64,000 nucleotides of DNA from Streptomyces hundungensis (GCF_003627815.1 NZ_CP032698.1:1488001-1552000), one strand, 5' to 3'. Counted from the stretch's first letter, positions 51,176 through 60,016 are shown. The notes: generated from the sequence alone by a model not told the origin. Numbers and translations: made by a program.

Positions 51176-51752
51176 CGCTCGCGCAGTTCCCCGCGCCCCT
51201 AGCAGCGCTGGCACCGGCCCGCACCGAGCCCCCGGCCCGTTCGTCTGCGGATCGTGCGTGGCTGGGCGCGCAGTTCCCCGCGCCCCTAACTACTCGGCGC
51301 TGGCCAGCACCCCAGCCCGTCCGGCGATTGAGGACGAGCGCCCTTAAGGCGCGAACGGGGACTGGGGCGGAGCCCCAGGGCGCCCCGCTTTCGGCTGCGG
51401 GCCGTGCGTGGCTGGTCGCGCAGTTCCCCGCGCCCCTTAACTGCTCGGTGCGGGCCCGCACCCCAGCCCGTCCGGCGATTGAGGACGAGCGCCCTTAAGG
51501 CGCGAACGGGGACTGGGGCGGAGCCCCAGGGCGCCCCGCTTTCGACTGCGGGCCGTGCGTGGCTGGTCGCGCAGTTCCCCGCGCCCCTTAACTGCTCGGT
51601 GCGGGCCCGCACCCCAGCCCGTCCGGCGATTGAGGACGAGCGCCCTTAAGGCGCGAACGGGGACTGGGGCGGAGCCCCAGGGCGCCCCGCTTTCGGGTGC
51701 GGGCCGTGCGTGGCTGGTCGCGCAGTTCCCCGCGCCCCTTAACTGCTCGGTG
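51176..51752. repeat. Intergenic repeat array 2 (151-bp units)
   Basis: The same element as at 46829-47290 but with a 151-base period (GATTGAGGACGAGCG at 51326, 51477, 51628). GCGCAGTTCCCCGCGCCCC-type motifs occur near 51180, 51270, 51418, 51569 and 51720. The three central units are nearly identical, differing at single bases, so array growth looks recent. No gene. Confidence 0.9.
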
Positions 51753-51780
51753 CAGGCCCGCATGGGCAACCTCAGCCCCT

Positions 51781-51826
51781 GTGGTGGCCACCACTATGCA
51801 CTCGATGTATACACCTCACGTATAGT
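51781..51826 (+). promoter_or_regulatory. Palindromes and possible promoter before the CE4 lipoprotein gene
   Basis: GTGGTGGCCACCAC (51781-51794) is a perfect 14-bp palindrome, TGTATACA (51806-51813) a perfect 8-bp one, and TATAGT (51821-51826) could be a -10 element. It is a notable AT-rich island right after the repeat array. Regulator unknown. Confidence 0.45.
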
Positions 51827-51885
51827 CGACCCCGGCCCCTGATCCCGGGGCCTCTCAACGACGCGTCATCGGGGAGGGCACCGCC

Positions 51886-52677
51886 ATGCTCAAGAACACC
51901 GCACGTTCCCGCCGGCCCCGGGCCGCCGCCACCGCAAGCCTGGCCGCCGCCGCCGTTCTGGGGCTGGCGCTGGCCGGCTGCGGGCAGGACTCCACCTCTC
52001 CTCAGGAGGCCCGCGGCCGGGCCGACACCAGGGTCCAGGCGAAGGCCGCCCGCACCGCGGGCACGGTGGACTGCGCCAGAGCCAAGTGCATCGCCCTCAC
52101 CTTCGACGCCGGGCCCGGCCCGCACACGCCCCAACTCCTCGACATCCTCAAGGAGAAGAAGGTGCACGCCACCTTCTTCCTGCTCGGCAGCAAGCACGTG
52201 GACACGTATCCCGACATCGTCCGCCGGGCCGCCGCGGAGGGGCACGAGATCGCCAACCACACCTGGACGCACCGTCGGCTCGACCAGTTGAAGCCGGACG
52301 AGATCCGCTCCGAACTCGGCCGCACCCAGCGGGCGGTGGAGGCCCTGACCGGCCGTGCGCCCACGCTGATGCGTCCGCCGCAGGGCCGCACCAATGACGA
52401 GGTCACGGCCGTCAGCAAGGAACTCGGCCTCTCCCAGGTGCTGTGGAGCGCCACCGCCAAGGACTACGCCACGACCGACAGCGCCCTGATCCACAAGCGG
52501 ATCCTCGACCAGGCGAGCCGGGACGGCATCATCCTGCTGCACGACATCTACGACGGCACCGTGCCCGCCGTCCCCGGCATCATCGACGAACTGACCGAGC
52601 GCGGCTACACGTTCGTCACCGTGCCGCAGCTGCTCGCCCCCGGCACCCCCCAACCGGGCACCCTCTACCGGCCGTGA
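51886..52677 (+). CDS. Polysaccharide deacetylase (CE4/NodB) lipoprotein with altered motif 1
   Basis: 263 residues. Signal peptide with lipobox ALAGC (Cys near residue 32), so it is an outer-membrane-face lipoprotein of the cytoplasmic membrane. NodB motifs: 1, ALTFDAGPGPHTPQLL (TFDAG instead of TFDDG); 2, IANHTWTHRRLDQL (HxxxH metal ligands); 3, LMRPPQGRTND; 4, WSATAKDYATT; 5, IILLHDIYDG (catalytic His). Probably N-deacetylates a cell-wall or chitin-like glycan. The second Asp of motif 1, a metal ligand, is Ala, which may weaken or change metal binding. Confidence 0.88.
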   Translation: MLKNTARSRRPRAAATASLAAAAVLGLALAGCGQDSTSPQEARGRADTRVQAKAARTAGTVDCARAKCIALTFDAGPGPHTPQLLDILKEKKVHATFFLLGSKHVDTYPDIVRRAAAEGHEIANHTWTHRRLDQLKPDEIRSELGRTQRAVEALTGRAPTLMRPPQGRTNDEVTAVSKELGLSQVLWSATAKDYATTDSALIHKRILDQASRDGIILLHDIYDGTVPAVPGIIDELTERGYTFVTVPQLLAPGTPQPGTLYRP

Positions 52678-52747
52678 TCTCCCCCCGGGTTACGCCCAGA
52701 GCAAGCAACCGTTCCCGATGAGGGCCGCGCCGGGCAGAGTGGAGGGC

Positions 52748-53761
52748 ATGAGAGTAGTGCTGCTGGGGGGAACGGAGTTCGTCGGCCGGGCCGTGACCGA
52801 GGCGGCGCTCGCGCGCGGCCACGAGGTGACGGTCTTCCATCGCGGGCGGCACGAGCCACCCGCCGGCGTGCTCTCGCTGCACGGCGACCGCACCGCCGAC
52901 GGCGGGCTCGCGGCGCTCACCGACGGCGGCTGGGACGTGGTCGTCGACACCTGGTCGGGCGCCCCGGCCGTGGTCCGCGACGCGGCGAGGCTGCTCGCCG
53001 GCCGGGTCGGCCGTTATGTGTACGTGTCGAGCCGCTCGGTGTACGCGCACCCGACGCCACCCGACGCGGGCGAGGACGCACCCCTGGTGGCCGGCTCCCC
53101 CGACGACGGTGACGCGGCCGACTACCCACGGGCCAAGCGCGGCGGCGAGCTGGCCGTCGTGCGTGAACTCGGCGAGGACCGGGCCCTGTTGGTGCGCGCG
53201 GGCCTGATCCTCGGCCCCGGGGAGAACATCGGCCGGCTCCCCTGGTGGCTCGCCCGTGCCGCGCGCGGCGGCGACATGCTCGCGCCGGGCCCGCGCGACG
53301 CGGGGATCCAGTACATCGACTGCCGCGACCTCGCCGAGTGGACCCTGGATGCCGCCGAGGCGGGGCGCGGCGGGGCGTACGACCTCGTCAGCCCGGTGGG
53401 TCACGCCACGATGGGCGCGCTCCTCGACGCGTGCGTGCACGTCACGGGCGGCCGGGCCGTGCCGCGCTGGACCGATCCCGAGCCGATCCTGGCGGCCGGA
53501 ATCGAGCCCTGGCTGCATCTGCCGGTGTGGATCCCGCCGGGCGAGCAGCACGACACCATGCACGGCTCCACGGTGGCCAAGGCGCTCGCGGCCGGGCTGC
53601 GGTGCCGGCCCGTACTGGAGACGGTGGCCGACACCTGGGCCTGGCTCGGCTCCATCGGCGGCAGCGCCCCCCAGCGCCCGGACCGCCCCCGGGTCGGCCT
53701 CGACCCGGAGGTGGAGAGGAAGGTCCTGGCCGGGCGGCCGCGCGAGGAAGCTTCTTCCTGA
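52748..53761 (+). CDS. NAD-dependent epimerase/reductase (extended SDR family)
   Basis: 337 residues from ATG 52748 with GGAGGGC upstream. The Rossmann motif is VVLLGGTEFVGRAVTEAALA; the active site is YVYVSSRSVYAHP with YPRAKRGGE (YxxxK). It is like Streptomyces NAD-dependent reductases close to the CSP41/RNA-binding-like SDRs. Substrate unknown. Convergent with the GDSL gene; both gene ends carry CTGACG-CGTCAG hairpins (53758-53771, 53801-53815). Confidence 0.85.
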   Translation: MRVVLLGGTEFVGRAVTEAALARGHEVTVFHRGRHEPPAGVLSLHGDRTADGGLAALTDGGWDVVVDTWSGAPAVVRDAARLLAGRVGRYVYVSSRSVYAHPTPPDAGEDAPLVAGSPDDGDAADYPRAKRGGELAVVRELGEDRALLVRAGLILGPGENIGRLPWWLARAARGGDMLAPGPRDAGIQYIDCRDLAEWTLDAAEAGRGGAYDLVSPVGHATMGALLDACVHVTGGRAVPRWTDPEPILAAGIEPWLHLPVWIPPGEQHDTMHGSTVAKALAAGLRCRPVLETVADTWAWLGSIGGSAPQRPDRPRVGLDPEVERKVLAGRPREEASS

Positions 53762-53811
53762 CGCCCGTCAGCGACGTGTCAGGTCGGCCCGCCCGCCGTC
53801 CTGACGCTTCG

Positions 53812-54603
53812 TCAGAGCGGCAGCAGGTCGGGACGCTTGGGCGAGACCTCGTCGCCCGAGGACTCGCCGCGCAGCCGCCGTCCGATCCACGGCACCAGAT
53901 ATTCGCGCGCCCAGTTGATGTCGTCGCGCCGCACCTCCAGGGAGTTGCGCGGCGGCAGGGGCGGCCAGGGCTGGTCCGGGTCGGCCGGGACGTCGAGCCC
54001 GAGCACCTGGGCGGCGCGCAGCGCGACCCGGGTGTGCCCCTCCGGGGAGAGGTGCAGGCGGTCGTTGTCCCAAGCCCGCCTGTCCTGAATGGACTTCAGC
54101 GACCAGAGGTCGAGCACCGGGCAGCCGTAGCGGTCCGCGATGGCGCGCACGTGCCCGTTGTACGTCGCGATCTTGCCCCGCAGATGACGGAGCAGGGTGA
54201 CGCCCCGGGTGTCGAAGCCGGTGGTCACCATGACGGTGCCGACGGCGGGCTTCAGGTCGGCGAGGGCCCGCTCGAAGCGTTCGGCCACCTCGTCCGGGTC
54301 GGTACCGGGCCGGATGATGTCGTTGCCGCCCGCACAGAAGCTCACCAGGTCGGGAGCGAGCTCCTTGGCCCTGGGCACCTGCTCCTCGACGATCTGGTCG
54401 AGGAGCCTGCCCCGGACCGCGAGGTTGGCGTACCGGAAGGTGCCCTCCGGCCGCTGGTCCCCGAGGAGCACGGCGAACCGGTCCGCCCAGCCGACGAACG
54501 TGCCGTCCGGGCCGGGGTCCCCGACGCCCTCCGTGAAGCTGTCGCCGATGGCCGTGTACGACCCGAACGTGCCGCTGCTGAATGATCTCGAATCGTCTGC
54601 CAC
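53812..54603 (-). CDS. SGNH/GDSL hydrolase
   Basis: 263 residues; GTG start at 54603 with GGAG ten bases upstream. Blocks: I, YTAIGDSFTEGVGDPGPDGT (catalytic Ser); II, LAVRGRLLDQIVEEQVP; III, LVSFCAGGNDIIRPGTDP (GxND); V, WDNDRLHLSPEGHTRVAL (DxxH). No signal peptide, so it is probably cytoplasmic. Esterase, lipase or deacetylase of unknown substrate, normal length for the family. Confidence 0.92.
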   Translation of the reverse strand: MADDSRSFSSGTFGSYTAIGDSFTEGVGDPGPDGTFVGWADRFAVLLGDQRPEGTFRYANLAVRGRLLDQIVEEQVPRAKELAPDLVSFCAGGNDIIRPGTDPDEVAERFERALADLKPAVGTVMVTTGFDTRGVTLLRHLRGKIATYNGHVRAIADRYGCPVLDLWSLKSIQDRRAWDNDRLHLSPEGHTRVALRAAQVLGLDVPADPDQPWPPLPPRNSLEVRRDDINWAREYLVPWIGRRLRGESSGDEVSPKRPDLLPL

Positions 54604-54779
54604 GAGTGCATATACTCCACCCCCGCAAGTGACCTACGCCACCGTAGGGAGGGGTTGACGGGGGGTGATATAGACCACCCGGTCAGTTTGTCGGGTCCGG
54701 GAATAGAGGGCGCCCATCCCCGCAACTACCGCGTCGGGCGCGGAAGTTCAGGCCTTGCTCCACCGCCGGAAGTCGCCCC

Positions 54780-54802
54780 TTGACCTCAAGCGGGGTTCAG
54801 GT
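54780..54802 (+). promoter_or_regulatory. MerR-type dyad in candidate promoter of the esterase-like gene
   Basis: TTGACC (-35-like, 54780-54785) overlaps the imperfect dyad ACCTCAAG-CGGG-GTTCAGGT (6 of 8 positions paired). A spacer of 19 bases leads to a weak -10 at 54805. Dyads of this form between long-spaced promoter elements are typical of MerR-family activation. The -10 would fall very close to the start codon, so this is tentative. Confidence 0.35.
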
Positions 54803-54817
54803 CGGAGGCTTGGCGGC

Positions 54818-56011
54818 ATGAGCAACGACACCGTGAACAGCGCCCCCGCCTCCCCTGCCACCACCGAGGAGGCCCTGCCCCTTTCGGACGCCGCACTCGA
54901 CGCGCTCGCCGAGCGGGTGGCCGCCGGGGCCACGATCGTCGGCGTCGGGGAGTCCACCCGGTTCTCCCGCGAGACCTTCGGCGTGCGGGACCAGCTCCTG
55001 CGCCGGCTGGTCCGCGACCACGGCTTCCGGGCGCTCGCCGTCCAGGACAGCGCGGGCGTCGGCGCGACGCTCGACGCCTATGTGGGCGGCGGCGCGGATT
55101 CGGCCGCCGCCGCACTCGACCACGCCTGGCGGCCGCAGCGCACCGCCGAGATGGCCGCCGCCCTGGAGTGGATCCGCGCGTTCAACCGGGCCCACCCCCA
55201 CGACCCCGTACGCGTCTTCGGCGTCAAACCGGCGCAGGCCGGGCGCGAGGACTACGACGCCGTCCTGGAGCACGTCCGCGCCCGGGCGCCCCAGCTGCTG
55301 GCCAGGACGGCTTCCCATCTGGACCCGATCCGTACCGCCCATGACCTCGACGAACACGTACAGCGCGCCCGGGGAACGCATCCGGGGCGCCCCTTCGCCG
55401 AGCACGCCCGCGACGCGCTCGCCCTCCTCCGTTCGCTGCCCGAGGGCGAGGGGCGCGAGGCCGCCCTGGCCCACATGCGGCTGATCGTCGACTTCCATGA
55501 GCACAGCGTGGCCGGGCGGGGAGACTACGCGGGCGAGGCCACGGCGTGGTCGGATGTCGTCGCCGGCTTCCAGCGGCGGTCCGGGACGCGCGTGGTCTAT
55601 TGGGACGGCATCGCGCACACCGCTGCGGCCGGGACGGTGCTGGGCATGGCGCCCGGACAGGACGCGCGGGCAACCGTGGGCAGCGTGCTGCGTGCGCGGT
55701 ACGGCGACCGGTACGTGTCCGTCGCCATCGGCTTCCACCACGGCGATCTGGGGGTCACGGTCGTCCCGGAGCCCCTCGCGGGGTCGCTCGACGCGCGGCT
55801 CGGCGAGGTGGACGCGGCCGCCCACTGGCTCGACCTGCGACGCGACGACGTACGCCGCCACTGGCAGGGACCGGCCAAGGCACGGGTCATCAGCGGCGTC
55901 TACGACCCCCGCGACGACGCGGCCGGATACCTCACGGTCGACTCGGTCGCCGAAGCCTTCGACGTGCTCGTGCACATCCGACGGGCCTCCGCCGTGCGGT
56001 GGCTGGCCTGA
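54818..56011 (+). CDS. Erythromycin-esterase family protein with degenerate active site
   Basis: 397 residues from ATG 54818 with GGAGG upstream. Overall EreB-like fold: residues 40-60 TIVGVGESTRFSRETFGVRD, LRRLVRDHGFRALAVQDSAG, AMAAALEWIRAFNR-type helix and RVVYWDGIAHTAAAG near residue 270. The family motif is usually GE-x-x-H; here it is GESTR, so the first catalytic His is Arg, and the Glu of the second helix is Gln/Asp (AVQDSAG). The His in WDGIAHTA is kept. Macrolide esterase activity is doubtful; it may bind or hydrolyse something else. Confidence 0.8.
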   Translation: MSNDTVNSAPASPATTEEALPLSDAALDALAERVAAGATIVGVGESTRFSRETFGVRDQLLRRLVRDHGFRALAVQDSAGVGATLDAYVGGGADSAAAALDHAWRPQRTAEMAAALEWIRAFNRAHPHDPVRVFGVKPAQAGREDYDAVLEHVRARAPQLLARTASHLDPIRTAHDLDEHVQRARGTHPGRPFAEHARDALALLRSLPEGEGREAALAHMRLIVDFHEHSVAGRGDYAGEATAWSDVVAGFQRRSGTRVVYWDGIAHTAAAGTVLGMAPGQDARATVGSVLRARYGDRYVSVAIGFHHGDLGVTVVPEPLAGSLDARLGEVDAAAHWLDLRRDDVRRHWQGPAKARVISGVYDPRDDAAGYLTVDSVAEAFDVLVHIRRASAVRWLA

Positions 56012-56088
56012 TCTGCCGTCCGCGACGCCCAACACGCCGATCCCGTCGGGGAGTTGAGGTGCTCAGGTCGGCTCTCGCCCGGGCGGCG

Positions 56089-58188
56089 CTACCCCTCCAC
56101 CCTGCGCAACCGGAACACCGCCGCGTCGAGGTCGCCGCGCAGGCCGGTGACGAGCCCCCGGTGGAGCAGGACGGCGCCGCTGTGGACGGCGCCGGTGTCG
56201 ACGCGGGCGTAGGACGCGGCCGGGTCGAGCCCGCGCAGCCGCACGGCGGGCGGCGGCTCCCCGTAGTGCTGCGCCTGGAGCCAGGCCAGGACGACGGTGT
56301 CGCAGCCGTAGGTGTACTGGACCGCGCTCAGGCCGCCTTCGGGTGCCCGCAGCCGGTACTGAGCGCCGAGCTGCACGACCGGCCTGATCTCTTTGTACAG
56401 CGCAACCCAGTCGCGCGCCTCGGCGCGTTCGGCCGGGCTCCACCGGGACAGGTCCCCGCCCACGCCCAGCACCCCCGCCATCGCGCTCACGAAGCGGAAA
56501 CGCAGACTGCTGACGCGCCCGTTGAGCTGGGTGTTGGGGCTGTCGGTCACCCAGGCCGCCATGACCCGGGCGGGGTGGAGCTGGCTGAAGCCGTGCTGGA
56601 TGGCGAGGCGGTCCAGGGGGTCGGTGTTGTCGGAGGTCCACACCTGGTCGGTGCGGGAGAGCACCCCGAGATCGACGCGTCCGCCACCGCCGGAACAGGA
56701 CTCGAAGGCGACGTGGGGGTGGGCGGCCCGGAGCCGGTCGAGGAGGGCGTAGAAGGCGTGTACGTGCTCGGTCCACAGTTTCTGGGGGTAGGCCTCCCCC
56801 GGCCAACCGGCGTCCGTGAAGCACCGGTTGAAGTCCCACTTGACGTAGTCGATGGGCGCGCTGGAGAGCAGCGCGTCCAACTGCTCCCCCACGTACTCCC
56901 GTACGTCCTGACGAGCGAGGTTGAGGACGAGCTGGTTGCGGAACTCGGTGCGGGGGCGGCCGGGCTGGAACTGCACCCAGTCGGGGTGGGCGCGGTAGAG
57001 GTCGCTGTCGGGGTTCACCATTTCGGGCTCGACCCAGATCCCGAACCGCATCCCCAGAGCGTGCACTTCGTCGGCGAGGGGCTTCAACCCGGCGGGGAAG
57101 CGTTGGGAGTTGGGGGTCCAGTCGCCGAGGCCCGCCCCGTCGTGGGTGCGGGCGCCGAACCAGCCGTCGTCGACCACGAACAGTTCGACGCCCATCTCGG
57201 CGGCCCGGTGTGCGAGGGCGCGCTGTTGGTCCTCGGAGATGTCGAAGAGGGTGGCCTCCCAGGAGTTGTAGAGCACCGGACGCGGCTGCTCGGCCCCGGG
57301 GATCACCTCGGCGAGCTGCCAGGCGTGCCACTGCCGGCTGGCCCCGCCGAACCCCTCGCCGCTCCAGAGCCCCGCGAACACCGGGGAGGTGTACGACTCT
57401 CCCGGCGCGAGCAGCACCAGGCCCGCGTCGTCGTACCCGGCGCCGCCGTTGATCTGTACCCGGCCGTCGGGCAGGCGTTGGACGGCGATGCGCCAGGACC
57501 CCGACCAGGCGAGCGCGCAGCCGTACACCTCGCCGCTCTCCTCGGTGGCCTGGGCGTCGGCGTCGAGCGCGACCCAGGGCAGATGCTGATGCCCGGTGTG
57601 GCCGCGCCTGCTGCCGAGCACCGTCTCGCCGGGGGTGAGGTCGCACCGTACGAGACGGGACTCGGCGGCCCAGCGGCCGTGCAGATGGGACAGGCGCCAG
57701 CCGTCGCGCTCCGGCAGCGTCCACGTCGCGGCGTCCGCCCGCAGCAACTCCACTTCCCCGTCCGCCCCTTGATGGGCGGCGGTCGTCCAGCGTTCCAGGA
57801 CGTCGAACTCGTCGCGCATCCGGTAGTGCAGGGTGATCGCGAGGCCGTTCACGGGGTCGGTGAAGCACAACCGCAGTTCGTCCGGGGCGACTTCGGCGCC
57901 GGTGAAGTCGCAGGCGGTGCCGCGAGCCCGCCCCGCGCGCACCGAGAGCGCGGGGCGCACGAAACGGGGCCCGCCCTCGACCGGGTACTCCTCGCGTCCA
58001 TCCAGGCGCGACTCGAAGGGCCAGGGGGGTGGGAGCGGCTCCCGGGCCAGTGCTGTCGCGTCGGCGACGGTGATCCGGGGGCCCCAGTGGAGGTGCAGCA
58101 ACTCGTCGTCGTCGGTGAGGTGCAGCGCATAACTGCTGCTCCGCCCCGTGAGCAGCCACAGACGTCCGTTGTCACCGGTCTCGATCAT
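56089..58188 (-). CDS. Alpha-galactosidase, GH36
   Basis: 699 residues, normal for bacterial GH36. ATG 58188 has GGGGG upstream; a longer in-frame start is rejected. N-terminal beta-supersandwich (residues 1-300), then the barrel: GVELFVVDDGWFGARTHD, GIWVEPEMVNPDSDLYRAHP, nucleophile Asp in IDYVKWDFNRCFTD, ESCSGGGGRVDLGVL and the acid/base region VWTSDNTDPLDRLAIQ. It hydrolyses terminal alpha-1,6-galactosyl residues (melibiose, raffinose). No signal peptide, so it is cytoplasmic and acts on imported sugar. Confidence 0.95.
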   Translation of the reverse strand: MIETGDNGRLWLLTGRSSSYALHLTDDDELLHLHWGPRITVADATALAREPLPPPWPFESRLDGREEYPVEGGPRFVRPALSVRAGRARGTACDFTGAEVAPDELRLCFTDPVNGLAITLHYRMRDEFDVLERWTTAAHQGADGEVELLRADAATWTLPERDGWRLSHLHGRWAAESRLVRCDLTPGETVLGSRRGHTGHQHLPWVALDADAQATEESGEVYGCALAWSGSWRIAVQRLPDGRVQINGGAGYDDAGLVLLAPGESYTSPVFAGLWSGEGFGGASRQWHAWQLAEVIPGAEQPRPVLYNSWEATLFDISEDQQRALAHRAAEMGVELFVVDDGWFGARTHDGAGLGDWTPNSQRFPAGLKPLADEVHALGMRFGIWVEPEMVNPDSDLYRAHPDWVQFQPGRPRTEFRNQLVLNLARQDVREYVGEQLDALLSSAPIDYVKWDFNRCFTDAGWPGEAYPQKLWTEHVHAFYALLDRLRAAHPHVAFESCSGGGGRVDLGVLSRTDQVWTSDNTDPLDRLAIQHGFSQLHPARVMAAWVTDSPNTQLNGRVSSLRFRFVSAMAGVLGVGGDLSRWSPAERAEARDWVALYKEIRPVVQLGAQYRLRAPEGGLSAVQYTYGCDTVVLAWLQAQHYGEPPPAVRLRGLDPAASYARVDTGAVHSGAVLLHRGLVTGLRGDLDAAVFRLRRVEG

Positions 58189-58359
58189 CGCGACCCCCAG
58201 ATCAGCACACGTACGCACACGTACGCACAGGATCGGGGCTGCCCGGCCCCGGGGGCAACGGCTGTGCGGTACGCACCGAGATGATTGCCCCAGGAACACA
58301 TGTCGTATCGTCGACAGACGCGCAGGACGCGCCACCCAGGATCGACGTCAGGAGTCCCC
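58189..58359. promoter_or_regulatory. Divergent promoter region of GH36 and phosphatase genes
   Basis: 171 bases with a tandem 10-bp repeat CACACGTACG (58206-58225) on the GH36 side and TGTCGTATCGTCGACA-like palindromic sequence near 58300-58317 on the phosphatase side. Candidate operators only. Confidence 0.35.
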
Positions 58360-59175
58360 GTGACCCAGCAGATTCCGCAGATCCCCGCCACAGAGCCCGA
58401 GCTGGTGGGGGTGCGCAACTTCCGTGACGTGGGCGGGTTGCCGACCGTGGACGGACTGCGGGTGCGCGGCGGGCGGCTCTTCCGCAGCGGACACCTGGCG
58501 CATGCCACGGCGGCCGACGCGGCCTTTCTCAGCACCCTCCACCTGCACACCGTCTTCGACTTCCGCAATGCCGGGGACCAGAAGCTGGAGGGGCCCGACG
58601 TCGAGCTGCCGGGCGTCCGCAACGTCAACATCCCGCTCACCGACCCGGCCGACGGGGCCGAGTTCTGGAAGATGGTCCGCGACGGCGACCTCGACGAGCT
58701 GCGCTCGGCGCTCTCCGGCACCAAGGGCGCGGACCGGATGATCCACTCGTACCGCGAGATCATCACCCAGCGCACCGCCGAGCACAGCCGGGTGCTGCAC
58801 GCCCTGGCCGAGGACAGCGTGCCCGCGCTGATGCACTGTGCGGCGGGCAAGGACCGGGCGGGTCTGTCCATCGCGGTGGCGCTGCTGGCGGTCGGCGTGG
58901 AGCGGGACGCCATCGAGGCGGACTACCTCAAGTCCAACGACCCGCACCGCCGCTACAAGGTGCGTCGCTCCAGCACGTCCCCGGACGCGATGTCCGACGA
59001 GGTGATGGAGCTCCTGAGCCCCCTCTTCGACGCCCGCTCCAGCTATCTGCACGCGGCGTTCGACACCATCGAGGAGACCTGGGGCACCACCGACCGCTAC
59101 TTCTCCGAGGGCCTCGGCCTGTCCGGCGAGACCCGCGAGCGGCTGCGCGAACGCCTCCTGGAGAGCGCGGCCTGA
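58360..59175 (+). CDS. Tyrosine/serine protein phosphatase (Y_phosphatase3)
   Basis: 271 residues; GTG 58360 preceded by AGGAG. Opening GVRNFRDVGGLPTVDGLRVR and LFRSGHLAHATAADAAFLST are characteristic of the PTP-like Y_phosphatase3 family, followed by the catalytic P-loop LMHCAAGKDRAGLSIAVALL (HCxxGKDRxG, Cys nucleophile). It dephosphorylates protein tyrosines or phosphoinositides. No signal peptide. Followed by the hopanoid-region regulator on the opposite strand. Confidence 0.94.
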   Translation: MTQQIPQIPATEPELVGVRNFRDVGGLPTVDGLRVRGGRLFRSGHLAHATAADAAFLSTLHLHTVFDFRNAGDQKLEGPDVELPGVRNVNIPLTDPADGAEFWKMVRDGDLDELRSALSGTKGADRMIHSYREIITQRTAEHSRVLHALAEDSVPALMHCAAGKDRAGLSIAVALLAVGVERDAIEADYLKSNDPHRRYKVRRSSTSPDAMSDEVMELLSPLFDARSSYLHAAFDTIEETWGTTDRYFSEGLGLSGETRERLRERLLESAA

Positions 59176-59191
59176 GCGGCGGGAGGCTCCG

Positions 59192-59362
59192 TCACTTACC
59201 GCCGACCGCGAAGAGCAGATAGAGGAAGCCCGCGAAGATGTGTCCCGCGACGAGGTAGGCGAACAGCCGGACGACCAGACCCCTGGGGAACTTGGTCTCG
59301 GCCGTCTCCTCGATGTTCTTGCGGGGCTCCCTCGACGCGGGTGCGATCTCGTGCTCGGACAT
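59192..59362 (-). CDS. DUF6126-like small membrane protein
   Basis: 56 residues, ATG 59362, too short for a 60-residue cutoff. The hydrophilic start MSEHEIAPASREPRKNIEET leads to one transmembrane segment around VVRLFAYLVAGHIFAGFLYL, ending in LLFAVGGK. Small proteins of this kind follow XRE-cupin genes in many Streptomyces. It lies 16 bases after the regulator stop, so the two are probably cotranscribed. Function unknown; perhaps a membrane partner of the regulator system. Confidence 0.8.
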   Translation of the reverse strand: MSEHEIAPASREPRKNIEETAETKFPRGLVVRLFAYLVAGHIFAGFLYLLFAVGGK

Positions 59363-59378
59363 GTCTGTTCCCGTCCTC

Positions 59379-59975
59379 TCAGCTGTGCGGGTGGTGCGGA
59401 TGCGGGTCGGGGCTCTGGAGCAGCGTGTGCACGAACAGGAACTCGGCCCCGCCGTGCGAGGCGGCCGAGATGCGGTGCGGGGTCAGTGAGTCGAAGTGGG
59501 CGCTGTCGCCGGGGTCGAGCTCATGGGTGGCGTCCCCCAGGCTGAGACGGAGCCGCCCGGTCAGGACGTACAGCCACTCCTCGCCGGGGTGGACCCGCAC
59601 CAGGTCGCGCTGGGTGCCGTACGGGACCTCGACGCGCAGGGCCTGCATGGCGCGGGCGGACGCACCGGTCTGGTGGTAGGTCCAGCCGTCGACCTCGTGC
59701 GGGGCGGCGCGGCCGGCCCGGATGACGGGCTCGCGTTCGGGGGGCATCTCGCCGAGCAGCTCGGAGACCGTCGTACCGTAGATACGGGCGAGTCCGAGCA
59801 GCATGGGCAGCGAGGGCTGACGGCCCCCCGTTTCGAGGCGGGACAGATGGGCGGGCGAGAGGTCGGCCCGCTGGGCGGCGGCCTCCAGGGTGAGGCCGCG
59901 GCGCCGGCGCAGTTCGCGCAGCCGGGGCGCGACGTCCGGGAGCGCCGCGACGTCGTCGTCGCCAGGAGTGCTCAT
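59379..59975 (-). CDS. XRE-family transcriptional regulator with cupin sensor domain
   Basis: 198 residues from ATG 59975; ATG 59984 is an alternative, both with weak RBS. Helix-turn-helix at residues about 20-75: LRELRRRRGLTLEAAAQRAD, LSPAHLSRLETGGRQPSLPM. Cupin_2 at about 115-185: VRVHPGEEWLYVLTGRLRLS, ELDPGDSAHFDSLTPHRISA. The N-terminal part is DNA-binding, the cupin senses a small ligand. Two 15-bp palindromes lie directly upstream. In Streptomyces such a gene sits next to the hopanoid cluster and may regulate it or only itself. Confidence 0.92.
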   Translation of the reverse strand: MSTPGDDDVAALPDVAPRLRELRRRRGLTLEAAAQRADLSPAHLSRLETGGRQPSLPMLLGLARIYGTTVSELLGEMPPEREPVIRAGRAAPHEVDGWTYHQTGASARAMQALRVEVPYGTQRDLVRVHPGEEWLYVLTGRLRLSLGDATHELDPGDSAHFDSLTPHRISAASHGGAEFLFVHTLLQSPDPHPHHPHS

Positions 59976-59996
59976 GCGCTCCATTCAGACAGGCGA

Positions 59997-60011
59997 TTGC
60001 CTCAGAGGCAA
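59997..60011. promoter_or_regulatory. Operator palindrome 1 of the XRE-cupin gene
   Basis: TTGCCTCAGAGGCAA: perfect 7-bp inverted repeat around one base, 20 bases upstream of ATG 59975 on the minus strand. Confidence 0.8.
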
Positions 60012-60016
60012 ACTTT

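Noticed and set aside
51176..51752. CRISPR array
   Set aside because: Units are about 151 bp and almost wholly conserved, with no 28-37-bp repeat plus unique spacer pattern and no cas genes; the same element occurs at 46829-47290.
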